From Sphingomonas yabuuchiae (GTDB taxonomy: Bacteria > Pseudomonadota > Alphaproteobacteria > Sphingomonadales > Sphingomonadaceae), in assembly GCF_001477495.1 (NCBI RefSeq), contig NZ_LDTF01000017.1:1-64000 (forward strand): a stretch of 64,000 bases of DNA. Direction: 5' to 3'. The translations under genes and the position numbers were made by a program. The notes under the pieces were generated by a model. It was not told the origin of the DNA, did no database searches, and saw nothing but the letters and a program-made list of their open reading frames with translations. Shown one piece after another: positions 41,078 to 48,761 of this stretch (positions are counted from its first letter, which is position 1; every line of letters starts with the position of its first letter).

Positions 41078-42543
41078 CGGGCAAGGCGCCTCATCTGGGC
41101 CGCGCGCCACTGCGCATGGGCCGGAACATGGGGAAGGGCGGCGGCGATCGCGTCGGTCATCCGTGCCATGGCGGCATCGACTTGGGGGGCGGGGATGCCG
41201 TGGACCAGCGGATCGATGCGACGGGGAAGATAGCCTTGCCCCAGCAGGATCGCAGCCCAGCTGTCGCGGGTGAAGGTCTCTTCCTCGTAAAAGGGCAGGC
41301 GACCCCGCTCGCCGAACTGGCCAAGCGTATGGGCCAGCGACGAAGGCGGTTCGGCCTGCGCCACCGCCTGCCACATCGGCTCGGGGCGGCGGGCGGTGCG
41401 GTAATGCGCCGCGAGGAAATCGCGCACCCGCTCTGCTTCCGCCAGGGTCTGGCGGTTGAAGTCGGCGGCCTCCACCTCGGCCATGGCGGTGTCGGGCAGC
41501 ATGGTGACGAGCCGGTCGATCGCGCTCAGCGCCAGATGCAGGTTGCACCATTCCAGCGGCTCGACCTGCGTCGCCGCGTCGCCGATCGCGATGCAGTTGC
41601 CGCGCCAGGCCTGGGGCCGGGTGCCGGGGCGGATGACGATGGGGGCGTCGACCACGGTGCCGTCGCGTGTCAGCATCGCGGCGGCCTCGGGATCGGACAG
41701 ATGCTCGCTGCCATAGGCCATGCCGACCTGCTCGCCGCTCGACCAACGCCAGCCCGCCGCATGGGCGATCACGGGCGTCAGCACCGGCGCGCCTTCGCCT
41801 AACACCTGCGTGCCCAGCAGCACGCGGTCGCAGGGGAGCCAATCGCGCCAGTCCTGCCACGCATCGTCGATGCTGCCCCGCAGCAGCGCGGCGGGGCCGG
41901 TCGCGTCGATATAGAGATGTGCGGTCAGGGCCGGGCCATGCTGCACTGCGATAGCGGTCACATGGCCGGTCGTATCGACCTGCACCTGAGCGATCGAATC
42001 CGTGACCTCGTGGACCCCGACATGCAGGGCGAAGGCCCGCATCATCGCCACTTGGCGGGGGAGGTCGAGCGTCAGGCCATAGTCTTGACCGGCAAAGGGG
42101 GTGCCCGGCGACGGGGGCACGAAGCCGCCCGCCCGCGCCAGCTGCGCCGCCGGGCAATAGGCGTCGAACGGGGCCGCATGGCCGTCTCTCGCGGCGCGGA
42201 CCCAATGGAGGTGGAACGCCGCCGGACCGATGGCGTGACCATAGCCGTCATAGGCATGGACATAGTCGGGCAGCCCCTCCGCCCAGCCGGAAAAGCGCGA
42301 GCCCAATCGATAGCCAGCGCCGGTGCGCGTCACCCCGTCATCCTCGCCGATGCCCAGATCGGCAAGGAAACCCGGCAGCGAGGGCAGGGTGCAGGCGATC
42401 CGGTCGGCCAGCGCGTCAGCGGCAGGCGGGGTGGCGAGCAGCGTGACGTCGAGGAACGGCGCGCGGCGCTTCAACGCGGCGGCGGCGCTCCAGGCGGTCA
42501 GGCCGCTGCCCGCGACAAGCACATGACGGATGGGCGCGCTCAT
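41074..42543 (-). CDS. degenerate tryptophan-halogenase-family protein, copy 2 (catalytic Lys missing)
   Basis: 489 residues from ATG 42543. Clear homologue of its two neighbours over the full length (DRVLLGTQVLGEG matches DRAVAAPC; IAIGDAATQVEPLE matches the LEPLES region; FLAAHYRTARR matches FIILHYKATRR). The key halogenase residues are changed. The FAD loop is VAGSGLTAWSAAAAL instead of GGGTAGW. The position of the catalytic Lys is Arg79 (GYRLGSRFSGW). WxWxIP reads GWRWSSGEQVG. It may still bind FAD but should not halogenate in the usual way. Coupled to both neighbours by ATGA overlaps, so it is kept in fixed ratio with them. Confidence 0.85.
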   Translation of the reverse strand: MSAPIRHVLVAGSGLTAWSAAAALKRRAPFLDVTLLATPPAADALADRIACTLPSLPGFLADLGIGEDDGVTRTGAGYRLGSRFSGWAEGLPDYVHAYDGYGHAIGPAAFHLHWVRAARDGHAAPFDAYCPAAQLARAGGFVPPSPGTPFAGQDYGLTLDLPRQVAMMRAFALHVGVHEVTDSIAQVQVDTTGHVTAIAVQHGPALTAHLYIDATGPAALLRGSIDDAWQDWRDWLPCDRVLLGTQVLGEGAPVLTPVIAHAAGWRWSSGEQVGMAYGSEHLSDPEAAAMLTRDGTVVDAPIVIRPGTRPQAWRGNCIAIGDAATQVEPLEWCNLHLALSAIDRLVTMLPDTAMAEVEAADFNRQTLAEAERVRDFLAAHYRTARRPEPMWQAVAQAEPPSSLAHTLGQFGERGRLPFYEEETFTRDSWAAILLGQGYLPRRIDPLVHGIPAPQVDAAMARMTDAIAAALPHVPAHAQWRAAQMRRLAR

Positions 42544-44057
42544 GCCGCCACCATCGGGCAATAGCGTTCCAGAAAGGCGCGGTGATCGGGCCGCATGGCG
42601 ACTTCGCCGGCGATCTCGCTGCGAAGCGATCGGACGGCCTGGACCAGATCGCCGGTCCCGGCCACGTCTGCGCGCGGATCCCAGCCCTCGGGCACGATGC
42701 CCTGGCCCAGATAGACCGCGATCCAGCTGGCATCGAGGAACACGCCCTCGCGATACTTCACCACCCGTCCGCGACGGCGCCATAGCTCCAGCTTTTCGCC
42801 CAGGCTGTCGGGGATGGGCATGGTGCGGACATAGTTCCAGAAGGGCGAGTCGGTGCGCGACGTGGCGTGGTAATGCAGGATCAGGAAGTCGCGGATCCGG
42901 TCATATTCCAGATCGATGACCCGGTTGAATTCGTCCCGGTCGGACGCGTCCATCTCGCGGCCGGGAAACAGTTCGATCAGCGCGGTGATCGCCTGTTGCA
43001 CCAGATAGATGCTGGTCGATTCGAGCGGTTCCAGGAAACCGCTGGCCAATCCGATGGCGACGCAATTGCCGACCCAACTACGCCGCCGCCGCCCCGCCTT
43101 GAAGCGCAGCAGCCGCGGCTCGGCCAATTTCTCGCCCTCCACCTCCTGCTCCAGCGCGCGGGCGGCATCGCCGTCGCTGATGAAGTCGCTGGCATAGACA
43201 TAGCCATTGCCGGTCCGGTGCTGGAGCGGGATGCGCCAGCGCCAGCCGGCGGGCATGGCGATCGCGCTGGTATAGGGGGTGACGGCGGTTTCGGTCCGGC
43301 ACGGCATGGCGACCGCACGGTCGGTCGGCAGCCATTGCGACCAGTCCTCGAACGGCTCGTCCAGGGCCTGGCCGAGCAGCAGCGAGCGAAAGCCGGAGCA
43401 GTCGATGAACAGGTCGCCCTCGACCCGTTCGCCATCGGCCAGCGTGACCGAACGGATCAGCCCGCTCTCGCCGTCCCGCTCGACATCGACGACCATGCCC
43501 TCGGTCCGCACCGCGCCCGCTTCCTCGGCCAGGCTGCGCAGATAGGGCGCGAACAACAGCGCATCGAATTGATAGGCATAGCCGAAGGTGGAACTCAGGC
43601 CGCCCCGGCCCTGATCGGGATGCTCGAACCGCGCCTCGCGCGCCAGGGTACAGGCATAGGACAGCTCGTCCAGCGGCGGCAGATCCTGTCCCTCGCGCGC
43701 CAGCCGCGACCAGTAATGGTGGAAATCGATCGCCCCCGCGCCCCGCCCGAAGGTACCGAAGGGGTGGATATAGCTGTCGCCGATTCGGCCCCAATCGCGA
43801 AACTCGATACCCAGTTTGAAGGTGGCACGGGTGCGCGCCATGAACTCCGCCTCGGGGATTCCCAGCCGTTCGTTGAAGGAGCGGATATGGGGCAGCGTGG
43901 CCTCGCCGACGCCGACGACACCGATCGCCTCGGACTCGATCAGGCGGACCGAGCACTGTCCCGAAAGGAGACGAGTCAGGGCCGCGCCGGCCATCCAGCC
44001 CGCCGTACCGCCGCCCACAATGACGACCCGCACCACGTCGTTTGTCACTTTCGTCAT
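42540..44057 (-). CDS. tryptophan-halogenase-family FAD protein, copy 3 (complete motifs, first in operon)
   Basis: 505 residues from ATG 44057 (MTKVTNDVVRVVIVGGGTAG). GGGTAGWM binds FAD, the catalytic Lys is present (RATFKLGIEFRDWG, K81), WxWxIP is intact (GWRWRIPLQHRTGN) and the Glu region reads LASGFLEPLESTSIYLV. It is the promoter-proximal gene, divergent from the 1.2-kb-distant TonB receptor start by only 250 bases. With copy 1 it shares all catalytic residues; the pair may differ in substrate or form a heteromer with the degenerate copy 2. The substrate is unknown. Confidence 0.9.
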   Translation of the reverse strand: MTKVTNDVVRVVIVGGGTAGWMAGAALTRLLSGQCSVRLIESEAIGVVGVGEATLPHIRSFNERLGIPEAEFMARTRATFKLGIEFRDWGRIGDSYIHPFGTFGRGAGAIDFHHYWSRLAREGQDLPPLDELSYACTLAREARFEHPDQGRGGLSSTFGYAYQFDALLFAPYLRSLAEEAGAVRTEGMVVDVERDGESGLIRSVTLADGERVEGDLFIDCSGFRSLLLGQALDEPFEDWSQWLPTDRAVAMPCRTETAVTPYTSAIAMPAGWRWRIPLQHRTGNGYVYASDFISDGDAARALEQEVEGEKLAEPRLLRFKAGRRRRSWVGNCVAIGLASGFLEPLESTSIYLVQQAITALIELFPGREMDASDRDEFNRVIDLEYDRIRDFLILHYHATSRTDSPFWNYVRTMPIPDSLGEKLELWRRRGRVVKYREGVFLDASWIAVYLGQGIVPEGWDPRADVAGTGDLVQAVRSLRSEIAGEVAMRPDHRAFLERYCPMVAA

Positions 44058-44313
44058 CCACCCCCGGCCCGGCGATTCCCAGGCCTATTCGTCGTTTCAT
44101 GCCGTGCGTCAGGCCCAGCCGCAATCCACCGATAGGGATGGCGTGGCAGGAATGTCGCACCTTGTCCCGGATCGGACATTTCTTAAGTTAAACATCTTGT
44201 CGAAATGTTGCTGGTAGCGCAATCATCGGTCTGTGAAACGTGTCGGAAAGCACGATCACGACCGAACCACGCGACGCCAATGGGGTGCGCGATCAAAGGG
44301 GGGGATGACCATC
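44058..44313. promoter_or_regulatory. divergent promoter region between halogenase operon and TonB receptor
   Basis: About 250 bases between divergent starts. It contains an AT-rich stretch (CTTAAGTTAAACATC, 44182-44196), an inverted repeat AACAT/ATGTT around 44191-44209 and TGGTAGCGCAATCA (44212-44225). The latter is an imperfect palindrome (5 of 7 pairs) in the style of LacI-family operators that control sugar genes in related bacteria. The operator reading is tentative. No regulator gene is in the window. Confidence 0.4.
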
Positions 44314-47300
44314 ATGCGCAGCGCTGCGCCGCTCACTGCCAATGCCAATCGTTTCAATCGGCTCCTGCTCGGCGCTTCGGCCGGTGCTTTGTGCATCGCC
44401 GCGCTGACCACGCCCGCCTTCGCGCAGACGACCACCGATCCCGACCAGAGCGCCAGCTCGCCGACCGGCGCGGTCGCGGGCCAGGGTACGGCCGGGTCGG
44501 CCACGCCGCGCACCAGCGCCAGCGTCGAGGCCCCCGGCGCACAGCCGCCCGCGGGCGATGACATCGACAGCGGCAAGGAAGTCGTCGTCACCGGTATCCG
44601 CCAGAGCCTGGCGAATGCGCAGTCGATCAAGCGCAACTCCGACACCGTCGTCGACGCGATCACCGCGTCCGACATCGGCGCGCTGCCCGACCGTTCGGTC
44701 ACCGAAGCGCTCCAGCGCGTGCCGGGCGTGTCGATCAGCCGCTTCGCCGCCGCCAACGATCCCGACCACTTCTCGGTCGAAGGCTCGGGCGTCGCGGTGC
44801 GCGGCCTGACCTTCGTTCGCTCCGAGTTCAACGGGCGCGACACCTTCTCGGCCGGTATCGGCGGCCAGGCGATCAACTTCTCGGACGTCCCCGCCGAACT
44901 GCTCGGCTCGGTCGAGGTGTACAAGAACGCCACCGCCGAACTGATCGAGGGCGGTCTGGCCGGTACGGTCAACCTGAACACCCGCAAGCCCTTCGACAAC
45001 AAGGGTTTCCACCTGGGCTTTACTGCCGAGGGCAATTATGGCGACTTCAAAAAGAAGTGGTCGCCGACCGGCTCGCTGTTCGTCAGCGATACCTGGGACA
45101 CGGGTATCGGCCGCTTCGGCCTGCTCGGCAACGTGTCGTATTCGCGCGTGCAGAGCCGCGCGGACAGCATCCGCATCACCAACATCCAGACCCGCGACAA
45201 CACGCTGGCGCTGGCGGCCAACTCGACCACGGCGCAGAACTGCCGGAACCCGCTGCCCGGCACGGTCGACCAGACCACGCTGCCCGCCAATGCGGCGGCT
45301 TGCGGCACAGCTGGAACGCCGGGTGCGGACGGCTTCCTCGATCCGGCATCGCTGCGCTATGCACCCATCGGCGGCCAGTTCGCGACCCAGGAGTTCGATC
45401 GCAAGCGTGACGGTATCGCGCTGGCCGGTCAGTGGCAGAGCACCGACGAGCGCACCGTCCTGACCGCGCAGTTCCTTCGCACGCATACGGTCAACAACAC
45501 TTCGGAGCGCACCTTCGAGACCGCGCCGGATCTGTCGGAATATAATACCTATCCGATCGGTTGCGTCCAAAACAACGCAGGCCCCAGCGGCTCGACGATC
45601 GCGCAGTGCCCGACCGGTTCGACGAAGAACTACGTCTATGACGCGGGTGGCCTGTTCCAGTCGGGCTACATTACCGCGCCGGGCAATGGATATCGCTCCG
45701 CATGCAGCGGTCAGGCGACTTGCTGGGTCCCGACCGGCGGTACGCAGCAGTCGCTGGCGCGCGGTATGACCCGTGACGAGAACACCGTCACCGATTTTGG
45801 TCTGAACCTGAAGACTCAGCTGGACGATCACTGGTCGGTCAACTTGGATGGCGACTATACCCGCGCCAAGAAGACCAGCACCGATTTCCGGGTGTTCGGT
45901 TCGACGTTCGCCGACTCTGAGCTGGATTTGAGCGGCAATCTGCCAGTCGTGATCCCGCACAAGCCCTCGACCCTGCAGGCGAGCTGGGCGACGCCGAACC
46001 CGACGCTGAACCAGCAGAACGACGCTCAGTATTTCGCCAACCGCAACGTCCAATTCTGGCGCGCGGCGATGGACCATCTCGAAGACAGCAAGGGGCGTGA
46101 ATACGCCTTCAAGGCGGATGTCGACTACAAGTTCGACGACGGCAGCTTCTTCACGCATGCCAAGTTCGGTGCGCGTTATGCCGACCGCGCGTCAGAAGTA
46201 CGCTACACCACTTATAATTGGGGTGCGCTCAGCGAAGTCTGGGGCGGCGGCGCCAATCCGGTGTCGTTCGCGGATCAGTCGGCGAACAGCAGCTTCTATT
46301 CCTTCCCCAATTTCTTCCGAGGCGCAGCAAACGGTCCGTCTGGCGCATATTATTACGATGGCAATCTGACCGGCCAGTATGGCCAGTCAGCGGCGTTCTT
46401 CAATTCGATCGGTCAGACGTGGCAGCAGCGCGTTCGCGATGCGGCGCGTGCCAGTGCGGTTTCGGCCGCTTTGACGGCGGGCCAGACGCAGGCGCAGGCC
46501 AATGCGGCAGGCGATCTGGCGGCGGCGAACGCCAATCCGCCGACCGTCTTTGCACCGCTGGCGCAGCGCGCGGGCGTCGTTGCGGGTACGTCGTACCTGC
46601 CGTCGGAAATCCAGCTGGTGGATCAGCAGGACAAGAATGCCTATGCGCAGCTGAACTTCGCGACGCCGGGCAATCTTTTCGGCAACGTGCGGATGAGCGG
46701 CAATGTCGGCGTTCGCTATGTGTTGACCAACGTAACATCGTCAGGCTCGATCGGTGCACCAACGCGCCAGGAAACTGGTACGACCGACGCCTTCGCCAGC
46801 CGCTGCGCCATCACGACGACGACGCGTCCGGATGGCTCAGTCGTTACGGGTCGTCCCACTGGCATCTGTCAGCTTGGCGAGGCCGCCTACAACAACATCC
46901 AGGCCTTCTCGACCGGCGTGACCCTGCCCGATACGGCGCGCAGCCAGTATCACTACTTCCTGCCCAGCGCGAACCTGAAGTTCGGCATCGGGCGCGACGT
47001 GGTGCTGCGCTTGGCGGCGTCGAAGGTCATGACCCGCCCGGACTTCGCGAACATCCGCAACTTCCTGCAGCTGGGCTTTGACGCCAATAGCGGTCAGATC
47101 ACGGCGACGGCGGGCAACCCCTACCTCAAGCCCGCGACCGCGTGGCAGTTCGATGCGACCGTCGAATGGTATTTCGCCCGCGTCGGTCAGCTGTCGGTCG
47201 ACGTCTTCTACAAGTCGGTGAAGAACTTCTTCTACCAGTCGGTCACCAACCGGAACATCACCAGCAACGGCATCACCCAGTCGGTGCTGGTCCGCGGCCC

Positions 47301-47841
47301 GTCCAACTATGACGGCACCGGCAAGATCAAGGGCGTCGAGGTCGCCTATCAGCAGACCTTCGACTTCCTGCCGGGTCTGCTTAGCGGCTTCGGCGCCAGC
47401 GGCAGCTATACCTATATCGACAGCTCGGGCCTGCCCAACTCGTTCCTGAATGGTGGCGCGCCGGCCAGCACGTCGAACATCAAGCCGGGCAACATCCCGC
47501 TTGAAGGCCTGTCGAAGCACACGGTCAACGCGGCGCTGTTCTACGAAAAGGGTCCGATCTCGCTGCGTGCGGCGTATAACTGGCGTTCGAAGTATCTGCT
47601 GACCCCGGCGGACGTGATCTTCCCCTACACCTCCATCTATCAGGATGCGGGCGGGCAGCTGGACGCGTCGGCGTTCATCAACCTGAACAAGTATCTGAAG
47701 ATCGGCGTGCAGGGCGTGAATCTGGCCAATCAGGTCATCAAGACCGAGCAGGCCTATATCAGCGGTTCGACCGCGACCGCGCCGCGTTCGTACATCGTCA
47801 ACGACCGCCGCTTCTCGTTCGCGCTTCGCGGCACCTTCTGA
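44314..47841 (+). CDS. large TonB-dependent receptor for oligosaccharides
   Basis: About 1,175 residues from ATG 44314 (MRSAAPLTANANRFNRLLLG), with GGGGG 8-12 bases upstream; ATG 44305 would add three residues. The signal peptide ends at TPAFAQ. The plug has VVVTGIRQSLANAQSIKRNS, VPGVSISRFAAANDPDHFSV, GVAVRGLTFVRSEFNGRDTF and AGTVNLNTRKPFD. The barrel is large, with long Thr/Ala/Gln-rich extracellular loops (e.g. SAALTAGQTQAQANAAGDLA), and ends FSFALRGTF. It belongs to the sugar-type receptors of sphingomonads and xanthomonads. Divergent from the halogenase operon; a strong terminator follows at 47885-47923. Confidence 0.9.
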   Translation: MRSAAPLTANANRFNRLLLGASAGALCIAALTTPAFAQTTTDPDQSASSPTGAVAGQGTAGSATPRTSASVEAPGAQPPAGDDIDSGKEVVVTGIRQSLANAQSIKRNSDTVVDAITASDIGALPDRSVTEALQRVPGVSISRFAAANDPDHFSVEGSGVAVRGLTFVRSEFNGRDTFSAGIGGQAINFSDVPAELLGSVEVYKNATAELIEGGLAGTVNLNTRKPFDNKGFHLGFTAEGNYGDFKKKWSPTGSLFVSDTWDTGIGRFGLLGNVSYSRVQSRADSIRITNIQTRDNTLALAANSTTAQNCRNPLPGTVDQTTLPANAAACGTAGTPGADGFLDPASLRYAPIGGQFATQEFDRKRDGIALAGQWQSTDERTVLTAQFLRTHTVNNTSERTFETAPDLSEYNTYPIGCVQNNAGPSGSTIAQCPTGSTKNYVYDAGGLFQSGYITAPGNGYRSACSGQATCWVPTGGTQQSLARGMTRDENTVTDFGLNLKTQLDDHWSVNLDGDYTRAKKTSTDFRVFGSTFADSELDLSGNLPVVIPHKPSTLQASWATPNPTLNQQNDAQYFANRNVQFWRAAMDHLEDSKGREYAFKADVDYKFDDGSFFTHAKFGARYADRASEVRYTTYNWGALSEVWGGGANPVSFADQSANSSFYSFPNFFRGAANGPSGAYYYDGNLTGQYGQSAAFFNSIGQTWQQRVRDAARASAVSAALTAGQTQAQANAAGDLAAANANPPTVFAPLAQRAGVVAGTSYLPSEIQLVDQQDKNAYAQLNFATPGNLFGNVRMSGNVGVRYVLTNVTSSGSIGAPTRQETGTTDAFASRCAITTTTRPDGSVVTGRPTGICQLGEAAYNNIQAFSTGVTLPDTARSQYHYFLPSANLKFGIGRDVVLRLAASKVMTRPDFANIRNFLQLGFDANSGQITATAGNPYLKPATAWQFDATVEWYFARVGQLSVDVFYKSVKNFFYQSVTNRNITSNGITQSVLVRGPSNYDGTGKIKGVEVAYQQTFDFLPGLLSGFGASGSYTYIDSSGLPNSFLNGGAPASTSNIKPGNIPLEGLSKHTVNAALFYEKGPISLRAAYNWRSKYLLTPADVIFPYTSIYQDAGGQLDASAFINLNKYLKIGVQGVNLANQVIKTEQAYISGSTATAPRSYIVNDRRFSFALRGTF

Positions 47842-47884
47842 TGCGGCTGACCGGCCTGGCCCTTCGGGTCTGGCCGGGACCGAC

Positions 47885-47923
47885 AAAAGCCGCCCGCTTC
47901 CAATTTGGAGGCGGGCGGCTTTT
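47885..47923 (+). terminator. rho-independent terminator after the large TonB receptor
   Basis: AAAAGCCGCCCGC pairs exactly with GCGGGCGGCTTTT around a 13-base centre (TTCCAATTTGGAG) that can extend the stem by TCC/GGA. T-run on the plus strand. It lies 44 bases after the receptor stop. Confidence 0.88.
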
Positions 47924-47947
47924 ACATGTCAGGATTACTCCAATCTT

Positions 47948-48022
47948 CCGTTCAGCCCGAGCGCAGTCGAAGGCCAAGGGCGCTTATGGGGCGTGCACTT
48001 CGACTTCGCTCGGGGCGAACGT
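47948..48022. repeat. REP-like palindromic repeat
   Basis: CGTTCAGCCCGAGCGCAGTC followed by GAAG (left arm, from 47949) and CTTCGACTTCGCTCGGGGC ending GAACG (right arm, to 48021) form an imperfect inverted repeat of about 24 bases per arm with a loop near GGGCGCTTATGGGGC. Repeats of the kind GAGCxxAGTCGAAG are scattered in many sphingomonad genomes. Confidence 0.65.
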
Positions 48023-48077
48023 TGGGCGGTGCTGGCGTGAACCGGGCGGACGAACACGCGCCGCCCCGGCCGTCCGC

Positions 48078-48659
48078 TCAATTATGCGGCAGCTTGGACC
48101 GGTCGAAGCCCGGTCCCAGGTCGATCAGAAACGCCGGGCCGACCTCGATCACCTGCTTGGCGCCTGCCAGTTGCACGGTGATGTTCGCCTTGCCCGCCGC
48201 ATAGGCTTGGTTGGCCACGCCCGACACATAATAGCGCTTCCAGCTTGGCCCGACCTGAACCGGCTCGGTTGCGATCGGCGTATAGGGTGCCTCGGAGCCG
48301 CCCGCGCCGACGGGGATCGTCACCGGCGCGGCGTCAGTGGCGCCGGGCGCGCGCAGGAAGACCATGACCAGCATCGTGTCGCCCGCTGCGATCGGCTTGA
48401 TCGTGGGATAGGCTGCACCGCTGTCCCAGGGATTGGCACCCGCCTTGCTGACCTTGATCTGCACGGCATTGCCGCCGGGTACGTCGGGGGCGGGGACCTG
48501 CCTGGCGGTCTGGTTGGGGCCGTAAGGGGCCCAGCCGATGCCGGGTGCGTTCACCGCCTTGTCGAAGATACTGGGCTGGGCCGCCGCGCTGGGGGCCGCC
48601 TGGGCGGCCGCTCCCGCTGGCAGGGCTGCGATCAGCAGGGCCACACATCCGATCATCAT
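48078..48659 (-). CDS. secreted beta-rich protein, carbohydrate-binding-like, linked to GH31
   Basis: 193 residues from ATG 48659 (MMIGCVALLIAALPAGAAAQ), a clean signal peptide; the open frame goes 14 codons further with Arg-rich non-signal sequence. The mature part has beta-sandwich character: GNAVQIKVSKAGANPWDSGA, MLVMVFLRAPGATDAAPVTI, SWKRYYVSGVANQAYAAGKA and VIEVGPAFLIDLG. This pattern resembles CBM4/9- or CBM11-like folds found as single proteins next to GH31 genes. No catalytic motif. The gene follows GH31 on the same strand, but a terminator at 48726-48756 separates them. Confidence 0.68.
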   Translation of the reverse strand: MMIGCVALLIAALPAGAAAQAAPSAAAQPSIFDKAVNAPGIGWAPYGPNQTARQVPAPDVPGGNAVQIKVSKAGANPWDSGAAYPTIKPIAAGDTMLVMVFLRAPGATDAAPVTIPVGAGGSEAPYTPIATEPVQVGPSWKRYYVSGVANQAYAAGKANITVQLAGAKQVIEVGPAFLIDLGPGFDRSKLPHN

Positions 48660-48725
48660 CCTTCTCCTCCTCTTTGGCCGGTTTGTCCGGTCCCTCCACA
48701 AAAACGATTGTATCCGATGGGTCAG

Positions 48726-48756
48726 AAAAAGCCCGGCCCCCTGGGGGCGCCGGGCC
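48726..48756 (-). terminator. rho-independent terminator after GH31
   Basis: On the minus strand GGCCCGGCGCCCCC, A, GGGGGCCGGGC folds into a GC-rich stem with one bulge and is followed by TTTTTC. It lies 6 bases after the GH31 stop and before the small secreted-protein gene, so the latter needs read-through or its own promoter. Confidence 0.75.
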
Positions 48757-48761
48757 TGATC

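Noticed and set aside
44293..46158. 621-residue minus-strand frame
   Set aside because: Antisense to the large TonB receptor; no motif and no ribosome-binding site of note.
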